Source: Nocardia jinanensis (lineage in GTDB: Bacteria > Actinomycetota > Actinomycetes > Mycobacteriales > Mycobacteriaceae). Taken from it: DNA of 64,000 bases. The notes under the pieces are model-generated. The model did not search any database and had not been told where the DNA came from. It saw only the letters and a list, made by a program, of their open reading frames with translations. The translations under genes and the position numbers were made by a program. Where the stretch lies: contig NZ_BMMH01000015.1 of NCBI RefSeq assembly GCF_014645735.1, forward strand, positions 1 through 64,000. The letters run 5' to 3'. The stretch's first letter is position 1; every line of letters starts with the position of its first letter. Shown here piece after piece: positions 7,087-16,087 of the stretch.

Positions 7087-9477
7087 TTACTGCCGACCGT
7101 TCGGGCTGTCCCAGGAGTGCGGTCCACCATGGCCGGAGTCCTCGCCGGAGCCGTATCCGGATTCGTCCTGACCACGCTCGTAGGGCGATCCCGGGCCTTC
7201 GTTGCGGAGTCCGCCGGGGTTCTGGTCGGGATGCGGATGCCGGGGCTGTTCCTGCCCGCCACCGTAACCGCGCTCGGCCGGTGGGGCCTGCGGTTCCTCA
7301 CGCGGCGGCCACCCGGGGGCCGACCAGCCGGCCGGAGCACCGTAATCGGGCCGGGAGCCGTGGGTAGCGCCCCGGGGATAAGCGGGAGCGGGCTGCGGCG
7401 GGGCCGGGTAGCCGGCGGGCTGACCGTAGCCGGGCTGCTGGACCGCACCACCCGGGAAACCCCCGGGCTGCGGCAAGCTCCCGGCGGACGCGGGATCGCG
7501 CGGACCCACGCCCGCGGGGACGGGTTGCGGGGGCGGCCACGGCTCGCCACGTTCGGCCGCGAGCTCACCCGGGGTCTTGACCGGTGGCTTATCGGACGGC
7601 ACCCGGTCGCCGAAATCGTTGAACGCGGTGATCCGGGGCCGTTTGTGGACGGCACTCAGAATGGTTTCCAGATCCTTGCGGTGCAGCGTTTCGCGTTCGA
7701 GCAGGGCCATGGCCAGATCGTCGAGCACATCACGGTACTCGCTGAGGATCGCCCACGCCTCGGTATGCGCGGCCTCGATGAGGTTGCGAACCTCCTCATC
7801 GATGGCCCCGGCGACCTCGTGTGAGTAGTCCGAGGCCGTGCCCATGGACCGGCCGAGGAAGGGATCGCCCTGCTCCTGGCCGTACCGCACCGCACCGAGC
7901 CGGGCGCTCATCCCGTACTCGGTCACCATCGCGCGCGAGATCTTGGTGGCCTGATCGATATCGGAGGAGGCACCGGTGGTGGGCTCGTGGAAGACCAGTT
8001 CCTCTGCCGCGCGCCCGCCCATGGCCATGACCAGCCGGGCGATCATCTCCGACCGGGTCATCAGGCCCTTGTCGTCCTCGGGCACGGTCATCGCATGGCC
8101 GCCGGTGCGGCCGCGGGCCAGGATCGTGACCTTGTAGACCGGCTCGATATCGGGCATCGCCCACGCGGCCAGCGCATGGCCGCCCTCGTGGTAGGCGGTG
8201 ATCTTCTTCTCGTGCTCGCTGATGATCCGGCTCTTGCGGCGCGGGCCGCCGATCACCCGGTCCACCGATTCCTCGAGCGCGTCACCGGTGATGGTGGTGC
8301 CGTTCTCGCGGGCGGTGAGCAGCGCGGCCTCGTTGATGACATTGGCCAGATCGGCACCCGACATACCCACGGTGCGTTTGGCCAGCCCGTCGAGATCGGC
8401 CTCCGAGGCAAGGGGCTTCCCCTGGGAATGCACCCGAAGAATGGCACGGCGACCGGCCAGGTCGGGGTTGCTGACCGGGATCTGCCGGTCGAACCGGCCG
8501 GGGCGCAGCAGGGCGGGGTCGAGGATATCGGGGCGGTTGGTCGCGGCGATCAGGATGATTCCGGTGCGGTCGCCGAAGCCGTCCATCTCCACCAGCAGCT
8601 GGTTGAGGGTCTGTTCGCGTTCGTCGTGACCGCCGCCGAGTCCGGCGCCGCGCTGCCTGCCGACCGCGTCGATCTCGTCGACGAAGATGATGCAGGGGCT
8701 GTTCTGTTTGGCCTGTTCGAACAGATCGCGGACGCGGGAGGCACCGACACCGACGAACATCTCCACGAAATCGGAGCCGGAGATGGTGAAGAACGGTACG
8801 CCCGCCTCACCGGCCACTGCCCGCGCGAGCAGCGTTTTACCGGTACCGGGGGGACCGTAGAGCAGCACGCCCTTCGGGATCTTTGCGCCCAGCGCCTGGT
8901 AACGCACCGGGTTCTGCAGGAAGTCCTTGATCTCGTAGAGCTCTTCGACCGCCTCGTCCGCACCGGCCACATCGGCGAACGTGGTCTTGGGCATATCCTT
9001 CGACAGCTGTTTGGCCTTGGATTTCCCGAAGCCCATCATGCCGCCGCGACCGCCGCCCTGCATCCGCGACATCACGAAGATGAACAGCCCGAGCAGGAGC
9101 ACCATGGGCAGCACGAACAGCAGGATCTGGGTGAGCCAGCTCTCCTGTTTGACCACCGTGTTGTATTCGGCGCCCGAATCCTGCACTGCCTTGAATATCT
9201 GGGCCGAGGTATCGCTGCCGCCGGGGTACTTCGCGATGATCTTGTCGGCGCCCTGGGTGGCGTCGTTCCCGTTCTTCAGTTCGATCCGCAATTGCTGTTC
9301 GCGATCATCGATCTGAACGTTGGCGACGTTCTCCTTGTCGGCGAGCTGAGTGAGGGCCACCGACGTGTCGACGCTCTGCCAGCCGCGGGTGTCGTTGCCG
9401 AAGTAACTGAACAGATAGATCACGAGCAGAATGCCCGCGATTATCGCCAGGGTACGAAACACTGTCTTGCGGTTCAT
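7087..9477 (-). CDS. ftsH: ATP-dependent zinc metalloprotease FtsH
   Basis: A membrane-bound AAA+ protease that degrades misfolded and regulatory proteins. 796 residues from ATG 9477. There is a TM helix at about 6-25, an extracytoplasmic domain to about 110 and a second TM helix (ILLFVLPMVLLLGLFIFVM). Walker A GPPGTGKT is near 205, followed by Walker B IIFVDEIDAVG and the second region of homology. The zinc site HEGGH is near 427. The tail of roughly 150 residues is Pro/Gly/Tyr-rich and low complexity, as in mycobacteria and nocardiae. Confidence 0.97.
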   Translation of the reverse strand: MNRKTVFRTLAIIAGILLVIYLFSYFGNDTRGWQSVDTSVALTQLADKENVANVQIDDREQQLRIELKNGNDATQGADKIIAKYPGGSDTSAQIFKAVQDSGAEYNTVVKQESWLTQILLFVLPMVLLLGLFIFVMSRMQGGGRGGMMGFGKSKAKQLSKDMPKTTFADVAGADEAVEELYEIKDFLQNPVRYQALGAKIPKGVLLYGPPGTGKTLLARAVAGEAGVPFFTISGSDFVEMFVGVGASRVRDLFEQAKQNSPCIIFVDEIDAVGRQRGAGLGGGHDEREQTLNQLLVEMDGFGDRTGIILIAATNRPDILDPALLRPGRFDRQIPVSNPDLAGRRAILRVHSQGKPLASEADLDGLAKRTVGMSGADLANVINEAALLTARENGTTITGDALEESVDRVIGGPRRKSRIISEHEKKITAYHEGGHALAAWAMPDIEPVYKVTILARGRTGGHAMTVPEDDKGLMTRSEMIARLVMAMGGRAAEELVFHEPTTGASSDIDQATKISRAMVTEYGMSARLGAVRYGQEQGDPFLGRSMGTASDYSHEVAGAIDEEVRNLIEAAHTEAWAILSEYRDVLDDLAMALLERETLHRKDLETILSAVHKRPRITAFNDFGDRVPSDKPPVKTPGELAAERGEPWPPPQPVPAGVGPRDPASAGSLPQPGGFPGGAVQQPGYGQPAGYPAPPQPAPAYPRGATHGSRPDYGAPAGWSAPGWPPREEPQAPPAERGYGGGQEQPRHPHPDQNPGGLRNEGPGSPYERGQDESGYGSGEDSGHGGPHSWDSPNGRQ

Positions 9478-9730
9478 AGAGCGTCGGCCGGGGCGGCCAG
9501 TCCTTTCAGGCGTCTCCGCGTTTTGCCTAGCGATGCGTCGATCTCGGGCGGCGCAACCCACATCCTTGCCGCCCGGTGGGCGGATTCGGGTGCGGACATG
9601 CCACGTTACCGCGTACGGTCTAATCGATACATCGCGCTTCCTGACTCGTCGCAAGCCAGTAGTTCGGCTGGTGATGCAGTTCAAGAGGTAAACGGCCGGA
9701 AAACCACGGTGGTTCCCGGGGTCGTGGACT

Positions 9731-10774
9731 GTGATATCTCGTACTGATCACAATCATGGCACGCATGTAGGACCGATGATGATCGCGTACGACCCGAGCG
9801 CAGGGGGTATGGACATAGTCGAGTTACGGACACCCACAGCAATCGTGCGGCACGGCGAAGGACGATTGGTCGTCCTTCGTCCCGGTGCCGACAGCGAAAC
9901 CGAGACCGACGGCGAGCGTGTCCTCGACGTCGCGGTGACCGACCTACTGGAGGTGCGCCTCAGCCGGCGCGCCGACGACGCGGTGGTCATCGAGATATAT
10001 CTGCGCTATCCGACCCCCGTGCTGGTCGGCGTTCCCGCCGACCGGACCCCGCTACCGGTGCTGATCGCCGAACACGACGTACCCGCGGCGGCCGGAATCG
10101 TCTCTCGTATCAACGACCAGATACTGGCCGCGCAGCGTATCGATATCGCTGCCCCGGAGCTGAAGGCACCACCCACCGAATGGACCGACTCCGGGCCGGT
10201 ACGCGCGGATGTGGAACGCGCCGTGCGCCGGATGTCGGCGGCCGGGCGCGGCGAATCGACCGTGGCCGATCTGGCCGGCTATCTCACCGGCGACGAATAT
10301 GTGCTGGAGACCGCGAGTGTCGTCGCACACCCACCGGTGGGCGACGACGATCCCTGCCTGCTCACGGTGACCACGGCGCGCCTGCTGCTGGTCTCGCTCG
10401 GCGCCGGTGAGGCATACGCCCACGAACTGCCGATTCCGGTGATCATGCGGGCCCGCGCCACCGAGGAGACCGTCTCGGTGGTCGAGGACATCCGGGTCCG
10501 CAATCGTCGCCCCCTGGTGGAAATACACGACGGCAATACGGCGATGTGCTTCACCGCGCTGGATCGCGCCGATTCCGAACGGCTGGCGTGTGCGATCAAT
10601 TTCGCCGTACGCCTGGTCGCCGTGAACGGTGCGGCCGGCCCGGCCGATCCCAGCGTCGCGCATCTGTACTCGGAGTGGGAACTGCTGGTCGAGCGGCATT
10701 CGCTGGGGATGGTCGACGACACCCAGTTCCAGCGCTACGGCCGCGGCATCCTGCGCTCGCTGCCGGGTATCTGA
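9731..10774 (+). CDS. conserved hypothetical protein, unknown function
   Basis: Up to 347 residues; starts GTG 9731, ATG 9776 (AGGA upstream) and ATG 9809 are all possible. I recognise no domain. The sequence has two segments rich in beta-strand pattern (for example RLVVLRPGAD...VLDVAVTDLLEVRLSRR and LLTVTTARLLLVSLGAGEAYAHELPI) that resemble each other loosely. This could mean two PH-like or Bet-like folds, each testing a threshold or lipid surface; that is inference. The C-terminal end (LYSEWELLVERHSLGMVDDTQFQRYGRGIL) looks like a short linker helix found in many actinobacterial PH-like proteins. Divergent from ftsH across a 250-base gap. Confidence 0.6.
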   Translation: MISRTDHNHGTHVGPMMIAYDPSAGGMDIVELRTPTAIVRHGEGRLVVLRPGADSETETDGERVLDVAVTDLLEVRLSRRADDAVVIEIYLRYPTPVLVGVPADRTPLPVLIAEHDVPAAAGIVSRINDQILAAQRIDIAAPELKAPPTEWTDSGPVRADVERAVRRMSAAGRGESTVADLAGYLTGDEYVLETASVVAHPPVGDDDPCLLTVTTARLLLVSLGAGEAYAHELPIPVIMRARATEETVSVVEDIRVRNRRPLVEIHDGNTAMCFTALDRADSERLACAINFAVRLVAVNGAAGPADPSVAHLYSEWELLVERHSLGMVDDTQFQRYGRGILRSLPGI

Positions 10775-10777
10775 CAT

Positions 10778-10806
10778 TCGCCCGGCCGGACGCACCGGCC
10801 GGGCGA
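10778..10806. terminator. convergent-end palindrome
   Basis: A perfect 12-bp inverted repeat (tcgcccggccgg and its complement, loop acgca) between the convergent ends of the unknown gene at 10774 and the Rrf2 gene at 10860. No T-tract, as is common in actinobacteria. Confidence 0.7.
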
Positions 10807-10859
10807 GCACCCACCGGGAGCGGGGTCGGCACCACCGCGCCATGCCCGGTCACCTGGAG

Positions 10860-11333
10860 CTATTGCGGCCCCACCAGGCGCCTACGGGTGCGTTCCGGAG
10901 CCCATTCCGGTAGTTCGGCGAGGAGATCGGCGAGCGAGGTGGCGGCCAGACTGGCACGCCACGCCTCGTGCGCCTCGGCCATCTTCACCGCCAGAATGCA
11001 CCGGTCACGGCACTCTTCCGACGACAGCCCGCCTCGGCCCTGCTGACGTATCTCGCGGCATTCGTAGGGTGAGGCGCCGCCGTCGACCGCCTCGACGATC
11101 TGCAGGAGCGTGATCTCCGCGGCGGGCCGGGCCAGCCGGAACCCGCCCCGGGGCCCGGTGGTGGCATTGAGCAGACCCGCCCGGACCAGCGCCTGCAGTT
11201 GTTTCGCGAGATAGGGCGCCGGCAGATCGAAGTACTGCGCCAATTGCGCCGCCGAGGCGGTGGTTCCCACCCCGAGCTGCGCCAGCGAGGTGGCGCAGTG
11301 CAACAGCCATTCGGTACTCACCGGCAACTTCAT
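10860..11333 (-). CDS. Rrf2 family transcriptional regulator
   Basis: 157 residues from ATG 11333 (MKLPVSTEW, the usual Rrf2 start). The N-terminal winged helix contains LAQYFDLPAPYLAKQLQALV and the wing GPRGGFRLARP. Three cysteines at about 92, 108 and 112 (YEC...EECRDRC) match the place where IscR and NsrR bind a [2Fe-2S] or [4Fe-4S] cluster, so it may sense redox, iron or nitric oxide; that is inference. Divergent from the NmrA-like reductase gene, which is the likely target. Confidence 0.88.
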   Translation of the reverse strand: MKLPVSTEWLLHCATSLAQLGVGTTASAAQLAQYFDLPAPYLAKQLQALVRAGLLNATTGPRGGFRLARPAAEITLLQIVEAVDGGASPYECREIRQQGRGGLSSEECRDRCILAVKMAEAHEAWRASLAATSLADLLAELPEWAPERTRRRLVGPQ

Positions 11334-11348
11334 GCCCGTGATTCTATC

Positions 11349-11383
11349 CAAGATATTGCGGATCTATTTAGTCCGAGATATTG
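11349..11383. promoter_or_regulatory. candidate operator: repeated AGATATTG between Rrf2 and reductase genes
   Basis: CAAGATATTG at 11349-11358 and CGAGATATTG at 11374-11383 are direct repeats 25 bp apart in an AT-rich island between divergent starts 11333 and 11427. The position fits an operator or overlapping promoters for both genes. Confidence 0.45.
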
Positions 11384-11426
11384 TTCCCCGCATCCGATCG
11401 GATGCGCTCCCGAGGAGTCAGGACCC

Positions 11427-12176
11427 ATGACCATGCGAATCGCCGTCGCCGGCGCCACCGGAAATATAGGAACCCGCACCGCCGCCGCCCTGGAAGCGAC
11501 CGGCCACGAAGTGGTACGGATAAGCCGTTCACTCGGTGTCGATCTGCGTAGCGGCGAGGGCTTGGACGCCGCACTCGCCGGTGTCGCTGCTGTCGTGGAC
11601 GCCACCAGCGTCGAGAGCACCGACCGCGCCGAGGTCGTCGACTATTTCGGCAGCACCACCCGCAATCTCCTGGCCGCCGAAGGGCGGGCGGGTGTCGGCC
11701 ACCACGTTCTGCTCTCCATCGCCGGAATCACGCGGGTGGCGGGAAATGCGCACTATGCGGGGAAGCGGGAACAAGAACGTCTCGTGGAGCAGGGCAGGGT
11801 TCCGTGGACGATCGTCCCGGCGACCCAGTTCCACGATTTCGCCGCCACGGTGACCGGCTGGACCGAGCAGGACGGCGTCGCGACCCTCGCGCCGCTGCTC
11901 GTACAACCGATCGCCCCGGCCGATGTGGCCGATATCCTCGCCGAGATCGCGACCGGCGCACCCCAGGGCCGCTACCGCGATATCGCCGGACCGGAACCGC
12001 AGGATCTGGTGGATATGGCCCGGCGTACCAATGACGCGCGGGGCCGCTCGGTCACGTTGGTACCGACCTGGTCGTCACTGTTCGGGCCGGAGATGGCCGG
12101 GAACGCGCTGCTGCCCGGCGACAATGCCCGGATAGCCCCGACCACTTTCGAGCAGTGGCTGGCCGAGCAGCGCTGA
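11427..12176 (+). CDS. NAD(P)-binding NmrA-like atypical SDR reductase
   Basis: 249 residues with the N-terminal dinucleotide motif VAGATGNIGTR and an ADVADI segment typical of NmrA/YwnB-like atypical short-chain reductases. It lacks the catalytic YxxxK of classical SDRs in the usual place, though NAHYAGKREQE supplies Y and K in a related arrangement. The start ATG 11427 follows GAGGAG. It is probably an NAD(P)H-dependent oxidoreductase or a redox-sensing protein under the adjacent Rrf2 regulator. Confidence 0.82.
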   Translation: MTMRIAVAGATGNIGTRTAAALEATGHEVVRISRSLGVDLRSGEGLDAALAGVAAVVDATSVESTDRAEVVDYFGSTTRNLLAAEGRAGVGHHVLLSIAGITRVAGNAHYAGKREQERLVEQGRVPWTIVPATQFHDFAATVTGWTEQDGVATLAPLLVQPIAPADVADILAEIATGAPQGRYRDIAGPEPQDLVDMARRTNDARGRSVTLVPTWSSLFGPEMAGNALLPGDNARIAPTTFEQWLAEQR

Positions 12177-12185
12177 CCACGGTGA

Positions 12186-12211
12186 CGTCACCGCGGCCGG
12201 CCGCGGTGACG
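12186..12211. terminator. perfect 26-bp palindrome between convergent genes
   Basis: cgtcaccgcggcc followed directly by its complement, with no loop bases, lies between the reductase stop (12176) and the DUF1266 stop (12214). It can form the same hairpin in both transcripts, so it probably terminates both. Confidence 0.75.
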
Positions 12212-12213
12212 GA

Positions 12214-13029
12214 TTACGACAGGCCGATGCGACGCCACGGGCTGTTCGGGCGGAGCCAGAGGCGCATCAGCTCCAGCCGGCGATCGACGCCACCGTCCTT
12301 CAGTTCGGCCAGGTCCTCGCAGGCCTGCCAGTAGGTCCAGCCGGTGAGGTAGGCATCGCCGAACTGCCGCCAGTTGCGGTATTTGCGCTGGGCCAGCGGG
12401 AGCGCCCGGGCGAGGTAGTCCCACGCCACATCGTCTTCGATATAGCCGGCCGTGTAGGACATGCGCGCCACGGCGACCACTCGAGCCAGGTCCCACGCGT
12501 GGATATCGGCGGGCAGCGGCCGGGACAGATGATCGGTGAAGCCGATCTTGATCGCCTGGGACCAGATGTCGTAGTCGCGGACCAGCGCCTCGGAATTGTC
12601 GATACCCCGGAACGAGGCGACCTGCCGCAGGAAAGCGCGATGCCGATCGGCGCGTTCGCCGAAACGATCCCGCTCGCTGGCGTTCAGCGATGCGGTGACC
12701 AGCGGATGTACCAGGGCGTACAGCGGGGCGTGCATACCCTCGAGCAACTGCTCCATGGACGCGCGGGCCTCGGTGCCGTCGGTGATCCCCCAGGCGCCGG
12801 TGAGGGTATCGATGGCCAGTTCACGCCGATCGCCGAGCGGATGATCGCGTTCCGGTCCGAGCACGAGCGAGTCGTGGAAGGCGTCCCAGCGCGCCGAGTA
12901 GAAGGCGCCCAGCGACAACGCGCGCAGGCGGTCGTCCTCGATCTGCGCGCCGGACCAATGGTCTTCCTCGCGCTTGTCGAGCTCCGGATAGGGAAAGGGA
13001 ATCGGCGTGGGCAATCCGGCAGCAGCCAT
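12214..13029 (-). CDS. DUF1266 domain protein
   Basis: 271 residues. The C-terminal half carries the DUF1266 pattern: HAWDLARVVAVARMSYTAGYI, then AWDYLARALPLAQRKYRNWRQFG and YLTGWTYWQ. The N-terminal part (LSLGAFYSARWDAFHDSL) also fits the family. Function unknown. Monocistronic by position: it ends at a palindrome shared with the reductase gene and starts 103 bases from the divergent DUF2277 gene. Confidence 0.85.
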   Translation of the reverse strand: MAAAGLPTPIPFPYPELDKREEDHWSGAQIEDDRLRALSLGAFYSARWDAFHDSLVLGPERDHPLGDRRELAIDTLTGAWGITDGTEARASMEQLLEGMHAPLYALVHPLVTASLNASERDRFGERADRHRAFLRQVASFRGIDNSEALVRDYDIWSQAIKIGFTDHLSRPLPADIHAWDLARVVAVARMSYTAGYIEDDVAWDYLARALPLAQRKYRNWRQFGDAYLTGWTYWQACEDLAELKDGGVDRRLELMRLWLRPNSPWRRIGLS

Positions 13030-13132
13030 ACGGTGAGTCTAGGACTTGCAGCCCCCCGCCGGTCCGTGCAATGTATTTTCACATTTTTTCCTTGGCCTGT
13101 CACCGGCCCTGTTCCGGGGCTAATGTGCATCC

Positions 13133-13387
13133 ATGTGTAGAAACATCACCGTCTTGCGAGGTCTGGAACCCGCCGCTACCGAGCAGGAGATCTATGCCGC
13201 CGCACTGCAGTACGTGCGCAAAGTCGGTGGGCTGTCCGGGTTGAGTTCGGCTACCAAACCCGCGGTGGACAAAGCCGTCGCCGCTGTCGCGGCCGCCACC
13301 ACCGAACTGCTCGCCGAATTACCCGACCGCCGGGTGCCCCCGGCAACCGAGCCGCCACTGCGCCGGTTGGCTCGCGAACCCCAGTAG
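13133..13387 (+). CDS. DUF2277 small protein
   Basis: 84 residues starting MCRNITVLRGLEPAATEQEI, the hallmark of the DUF2277 family, whose members begin with a near-invariant MCRNI and are 70-90 residues long. The conserved Cys2 and the helix YVRKVGGLSGLSS are intact. Function unknown. Confidence 0.88.
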   Translation: MCRNITVLRGLEPAATEQEIYAAALQYVRKVGGLSGLSSATKPAVDKAVAAVAAATTELLAELPDRRVPPATEPPLRRLAREPQ

Positions 13388-13512
13388 ATCCCGGCATCGG
13401 ACACCGCGACCGGGCGCGGTGTCTCGCACAGTGTGTCACGATCGAGCCGGTGAGCTGATTCACACATCGATCAGCCACAGCGGTTCCGAGCACGACGCAG
13501 TGGGAGAACGCA

Positions 13513-15105
13513 GTGACCAAAACCGAATCGGGACAACCCGAAAGCACGGCGAAAACCGTGGACCCGCCCGCGGACTCGGAGATCCGAGTCCTGAATCCCG
13601 CCACCGGCGAGGTGGTCGGCTCGGTACCGGATACGACGGCCGAGCAGGTCGTCGCGGCCATCGCAGAGTTGCGCGAGCATCAGCGCGCATGGCAGGCCAT
13701 CGGCGCCGACGAGCGCAAGGAATGGCTGCTCGAACTCCAGGACTGGATCATCGACAACACCGAGGTGCTGGCCGATGTTCTGCAGTCCGAGACAGGTAAA
13801 CCGCGGGTCGATTCGCTCATCGACCCGATCTTCGGCAGTGATCTCATCGGCTACTACGCGCGCCGCGCCGCGAAATTCCTCGCCGACGAGCATCCCGCCC
13901 CGCACAGTCCGCTCGCCCGGGTCAAACGGCTGACCACGGTATTCGAGCCGTATCCGGTGGTCGGCGTGATCACCCCGTGGAATTTCCCGCTGGCAATGCC
14001 GCTGCTCGATGTGATCCCGGCGCTCGCCGCCGGCGCCGCGGTGATCTTGAAACCCTCCGAAGTGACTCCCCTGTCCGCGCTCGAACTCGCCCGCGGCTGG
14101 GCCGAGATCGGCGCTCCCCCGGTGCTGTCCGTCGTCACCGGCGCGGGAGCCACCGGCGCGGCGGTGGTCGAGCACGCCGATTACATCCAGTTCACCGGAT
14201 CCACCGCGACCGGCCGCCGGATCGCCGCCGCCTGCGCGACGCGGATGGTCCCCTACAGCCTGGAACTGGGTGGAAAGGATCCGGCGATCGTGCTCGCCGA
14301 CGCCGACCTCGACCGCGCCGCGCACGGTATCGCCTTCGGCGGCATGTTCAACTCCGGGCAGGTCTGCATCTCGGTGGAGCGGGTCTATGTGGAGGCGCCC
14401 GTCTACGACGAGTTCGTCGCGAAACTGACCGCGAATGTCAAGGCCCTGCGACAGGGTCGCGATGATCGCACGCCGCGCAACGATGTGGGCGCCATGGCCA
14501 ACGAGAGCCAGGTCGGCATTGTCGCGCGGCATATCGACGAGGCGGTGGCCGCCGGTGCGAAGGTCCTGACCGGCGGCAAACGAACGGGTGTCGGTACCTT
14601 CTTCGAGCCCACTGTGCTGGTGGACGTGGACCACAGCATGTCGTGTATCTCCGAGGAGACCTTCGGGCCGACCCTGCCGGTGATGAAGGTGGCCGACGAG
14701 GCGGAGGCGATCCGGCTGGCCAACGATTCTGTGTACGGACTGTCTGCGACAGTGTGGACCGGGGACAAGGCTCGCGGCGAGCGGGTGGCGCGGGCGCTGA
14801 ACGCGGGCGCGGTCAATATCAACGACGTCTTCGCCAACCTGTTCAATTTCGCGCTCCCGATGGGCGGCTGGGGCGATTCCGGTGTCGGCGCCCGCTGGGG
14901 CGGCCCGAACGGGGTGCGCAAATACTGCCGGGCCAAGGCGATCACCGCGCCGATGCTGCCCACGCAGGAACGTGAACTCACCTGGATGCCCTACGACCTC
15001 AACAAGATCCTGATCGGGCTCGGCGCCATGCGCGCGGCCGGAGCGCGCGGAATGCGCCGGATAGATATCGGTGCACTGCTGCGGCTCAAGGGAGACAACC
15101 GATGA
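13513..15105 (+). CDS. aldehyde dehydrogenase family protein
   Basis: 530 residues, an NAD(P)-dependent aldehyde dehydrogenase. ITPWNFPL and ILKPSEVTPLSALEL bind the cofactor, FTGSTATGR is the glycine turn, Glu251 in LELGGKDP is the general base and Cys285 in NSGQVCISVERV is the nucleophile. It is slightly longer than usual because of an N-terminal extension of about 20 residues. The substrate is not clear; succinate-semialdehyde and lipid aldehydes are both possible. Start GTG 13513 with GGGAG upstream. Its stop overlaps the start of a repeat-encoded small frame leading into the SDR gene, so the pair form one coupled operon. Confidence 0.93.
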   Translation: MTKTESGQPESTAKTVDPPADSEIRVLNPATGEVVGSVPDTTAEQVVAAIAELREHQRAWQAIGADERKEWLLELQDWIIDNTEVLADVLQSETGKPRVDSLIDPIFGSDLIGYYARRAAKFLADEHPAPHSPLARVKRLTTVFEPYPVVGVITPWNFPLAMPLLDVIPALAAGAAVILKPSEVTPLSALELARGWAEIGAPPVLSVVTGAGATGAAVVEHADYIQFTGSTATGRRIAAACATRMVPYSLELGGKDPAIVLADADLDRAAHGIAFGGMFNSGQVCISVERVYVEAPVYDEFVAKLTANVKALRQGRDDRTPRNDVGAMANESQVGIVARHIDEAVAAGAKVLTGGKRTGVGTFFEPTVLVDVDHSMSCISEETFGPTLPVMKVADEAEAIRLANDSVYGLSATVWTGDKARGERVARALNAGAVNINDVFANLFNFALPMGGWGDSGVGARWGGPNGVRKYCRAKAITAPMLPTQERELTWMPYDLNKILIGLGAMRAAGARGMRRIDIGALLRLKGDNR

Positions 15106-15257
15106 GGCGATACCGCGATACTGCGATACCTCCGCCTTCGCTGCGGCCTCCGCGGACCGTATGTGTCGGTTTCGAGGGAGGCGCCCTGATGCGATATCTC
15201 CGCGCTGGCTGCGGCCTCCACGGACTGTATGGAATTGCGCCAAGGGAGGAATCGTGA
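15102..15257 (+). CDS. repeat-encoded coupled small ORF (51 aa) between ALDH and SDR
   Basis: ATG 15102 overlaps the aldehyde dehydrogenase TGA (ATGA), and the frame ends with a TGA that overlaps the SDR GTG (GTGA). It spans two units of the 68-bp junction repeat. The second unit has its own start, ATG 15189, with GAGGGAGG upstream, giving MRYLRAGCGLHGLYGIAP plus REES. The first unit read in another frame gives LRYLRLRCGLRGPYV and stops on the 15189 ATG. As before panC, gcgatac duplications have displaced the first unit's own start. Confidence 0.5.
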   Translation: MRRYRDTAIPPPSLRPPRTVCVGFEGGALMRYLRAGCGLHGLYGIAPREES

Positions 15258-16087
15258 GCAAGATCGAATCCATTCGGGGCAAGGTCGTGGTCATCACCGG
15301 CGGTGCCCGCGGTATCGGCCTGGCCACCGCCGTCGCCCTGGAGAAACTGGGCGCCCTGATCGCGATCGGCGATATCGACGAGAAAACGGTCAAGGAATCG
15401 GGTACCGATCACGATTTCGAGTACTACGCGCGCCTCGATGTGACCGATATCCAGTCCTTCACCACATTCCTCGACGATGTGGAGCGCGAGGTCGGCCCGA
15501 TCGATGTCCTGATCAACAATGCCGGCATCATGCCGACGGGGCGGCTGGTCGACGAAACCGACCAGATCACCAGGCGGATCCTGGACATCAATATCTACGG
15601 CGTGATCCTGGGTTCCAAGATCGCGCTGGCCCGCATGCTCGCGCGCGGGAAAGGGCACATCATCAATATCGCCTCGCTCGCGGGTGAGACGCATATTCCG
15701 GGCCTGGCCACCTACAACGCCTCCAAGCACGCGGTGCTCGGGTTCACCGATACGCTCCGCGAGGAGTATCGGGGCACCGGTGTGGCCTTCTCGTCGGTGC
15801 TGCCCACGCTGACCAATACCGAACTCGGTTCCGGGGTGGCGGCGCCGAAGGGCCTGCCCGCGGCAGAGCCGGAGGAGATCGCCGCGGCGGTGGTCCGGCT
15901 CATCACCAAACCGCGACCGAAGGCGCGGGTCACCCGTGCGGCGGGCGCCATGTCGGTGTTCGTGAACCTGCTGCCGCAGTCGGCGGGCGACGCGCTGGGC
16001 CGATCGATGGGGTCGGGCCGGGCCTTCCTCGACGATGTGGATGCGGAGAAGCGCCGGGCCTATGAGGAGCGTGTCCGGGGCGACTGA
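15254..16087 (+). CDS. short-chain dehydrogenase/reductase
   Basis: 277 residues from GTG 15254, with AAGGGAGG upstream. A classical SDR: GGARGIGLATA binds the cofactor, NNAGIM stabilises the fold, and the catalytic Ser in NIASLAGE is followed by YNASKHA with Tyr and Lys. Asp in IGDIDE suggests NAD(H) preference. It is coupled to the preceding aldehyde dehydrogenase, so an alcohol-to-acid oxidation route through an aldehyde is plausible; the substrate is unknown. Confidence 0.93.
   Translation: MSKIESIRGKVVVITGGARGIGLATAVALEKLGALIAIGDIDEKTVKESGTDHDFEYYARLDVTDIQSFTTFLDDVEREVGPIDVLINNAGIMPTGRLVDETDQITRRILDINIYGVILGSKIALARMLARGKGHIINIASLAGETHIPGLATYNASKHAVLGFTDTLREEYRGTGVAFSSVLPTLTNTELGSGVAAPKGLPAAEPEEIAAAVVRLITKPRPKARVTRAAGAMSVFVNLLPQSAGDALGRSMGSGRAFLDDVDAEKRRAYEERVRGD

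Noticed and set aside
7987..9747. 586-residue frame opposite ftsH
   Set aside because: Antisense shadow of ftsH with no domain of its own.
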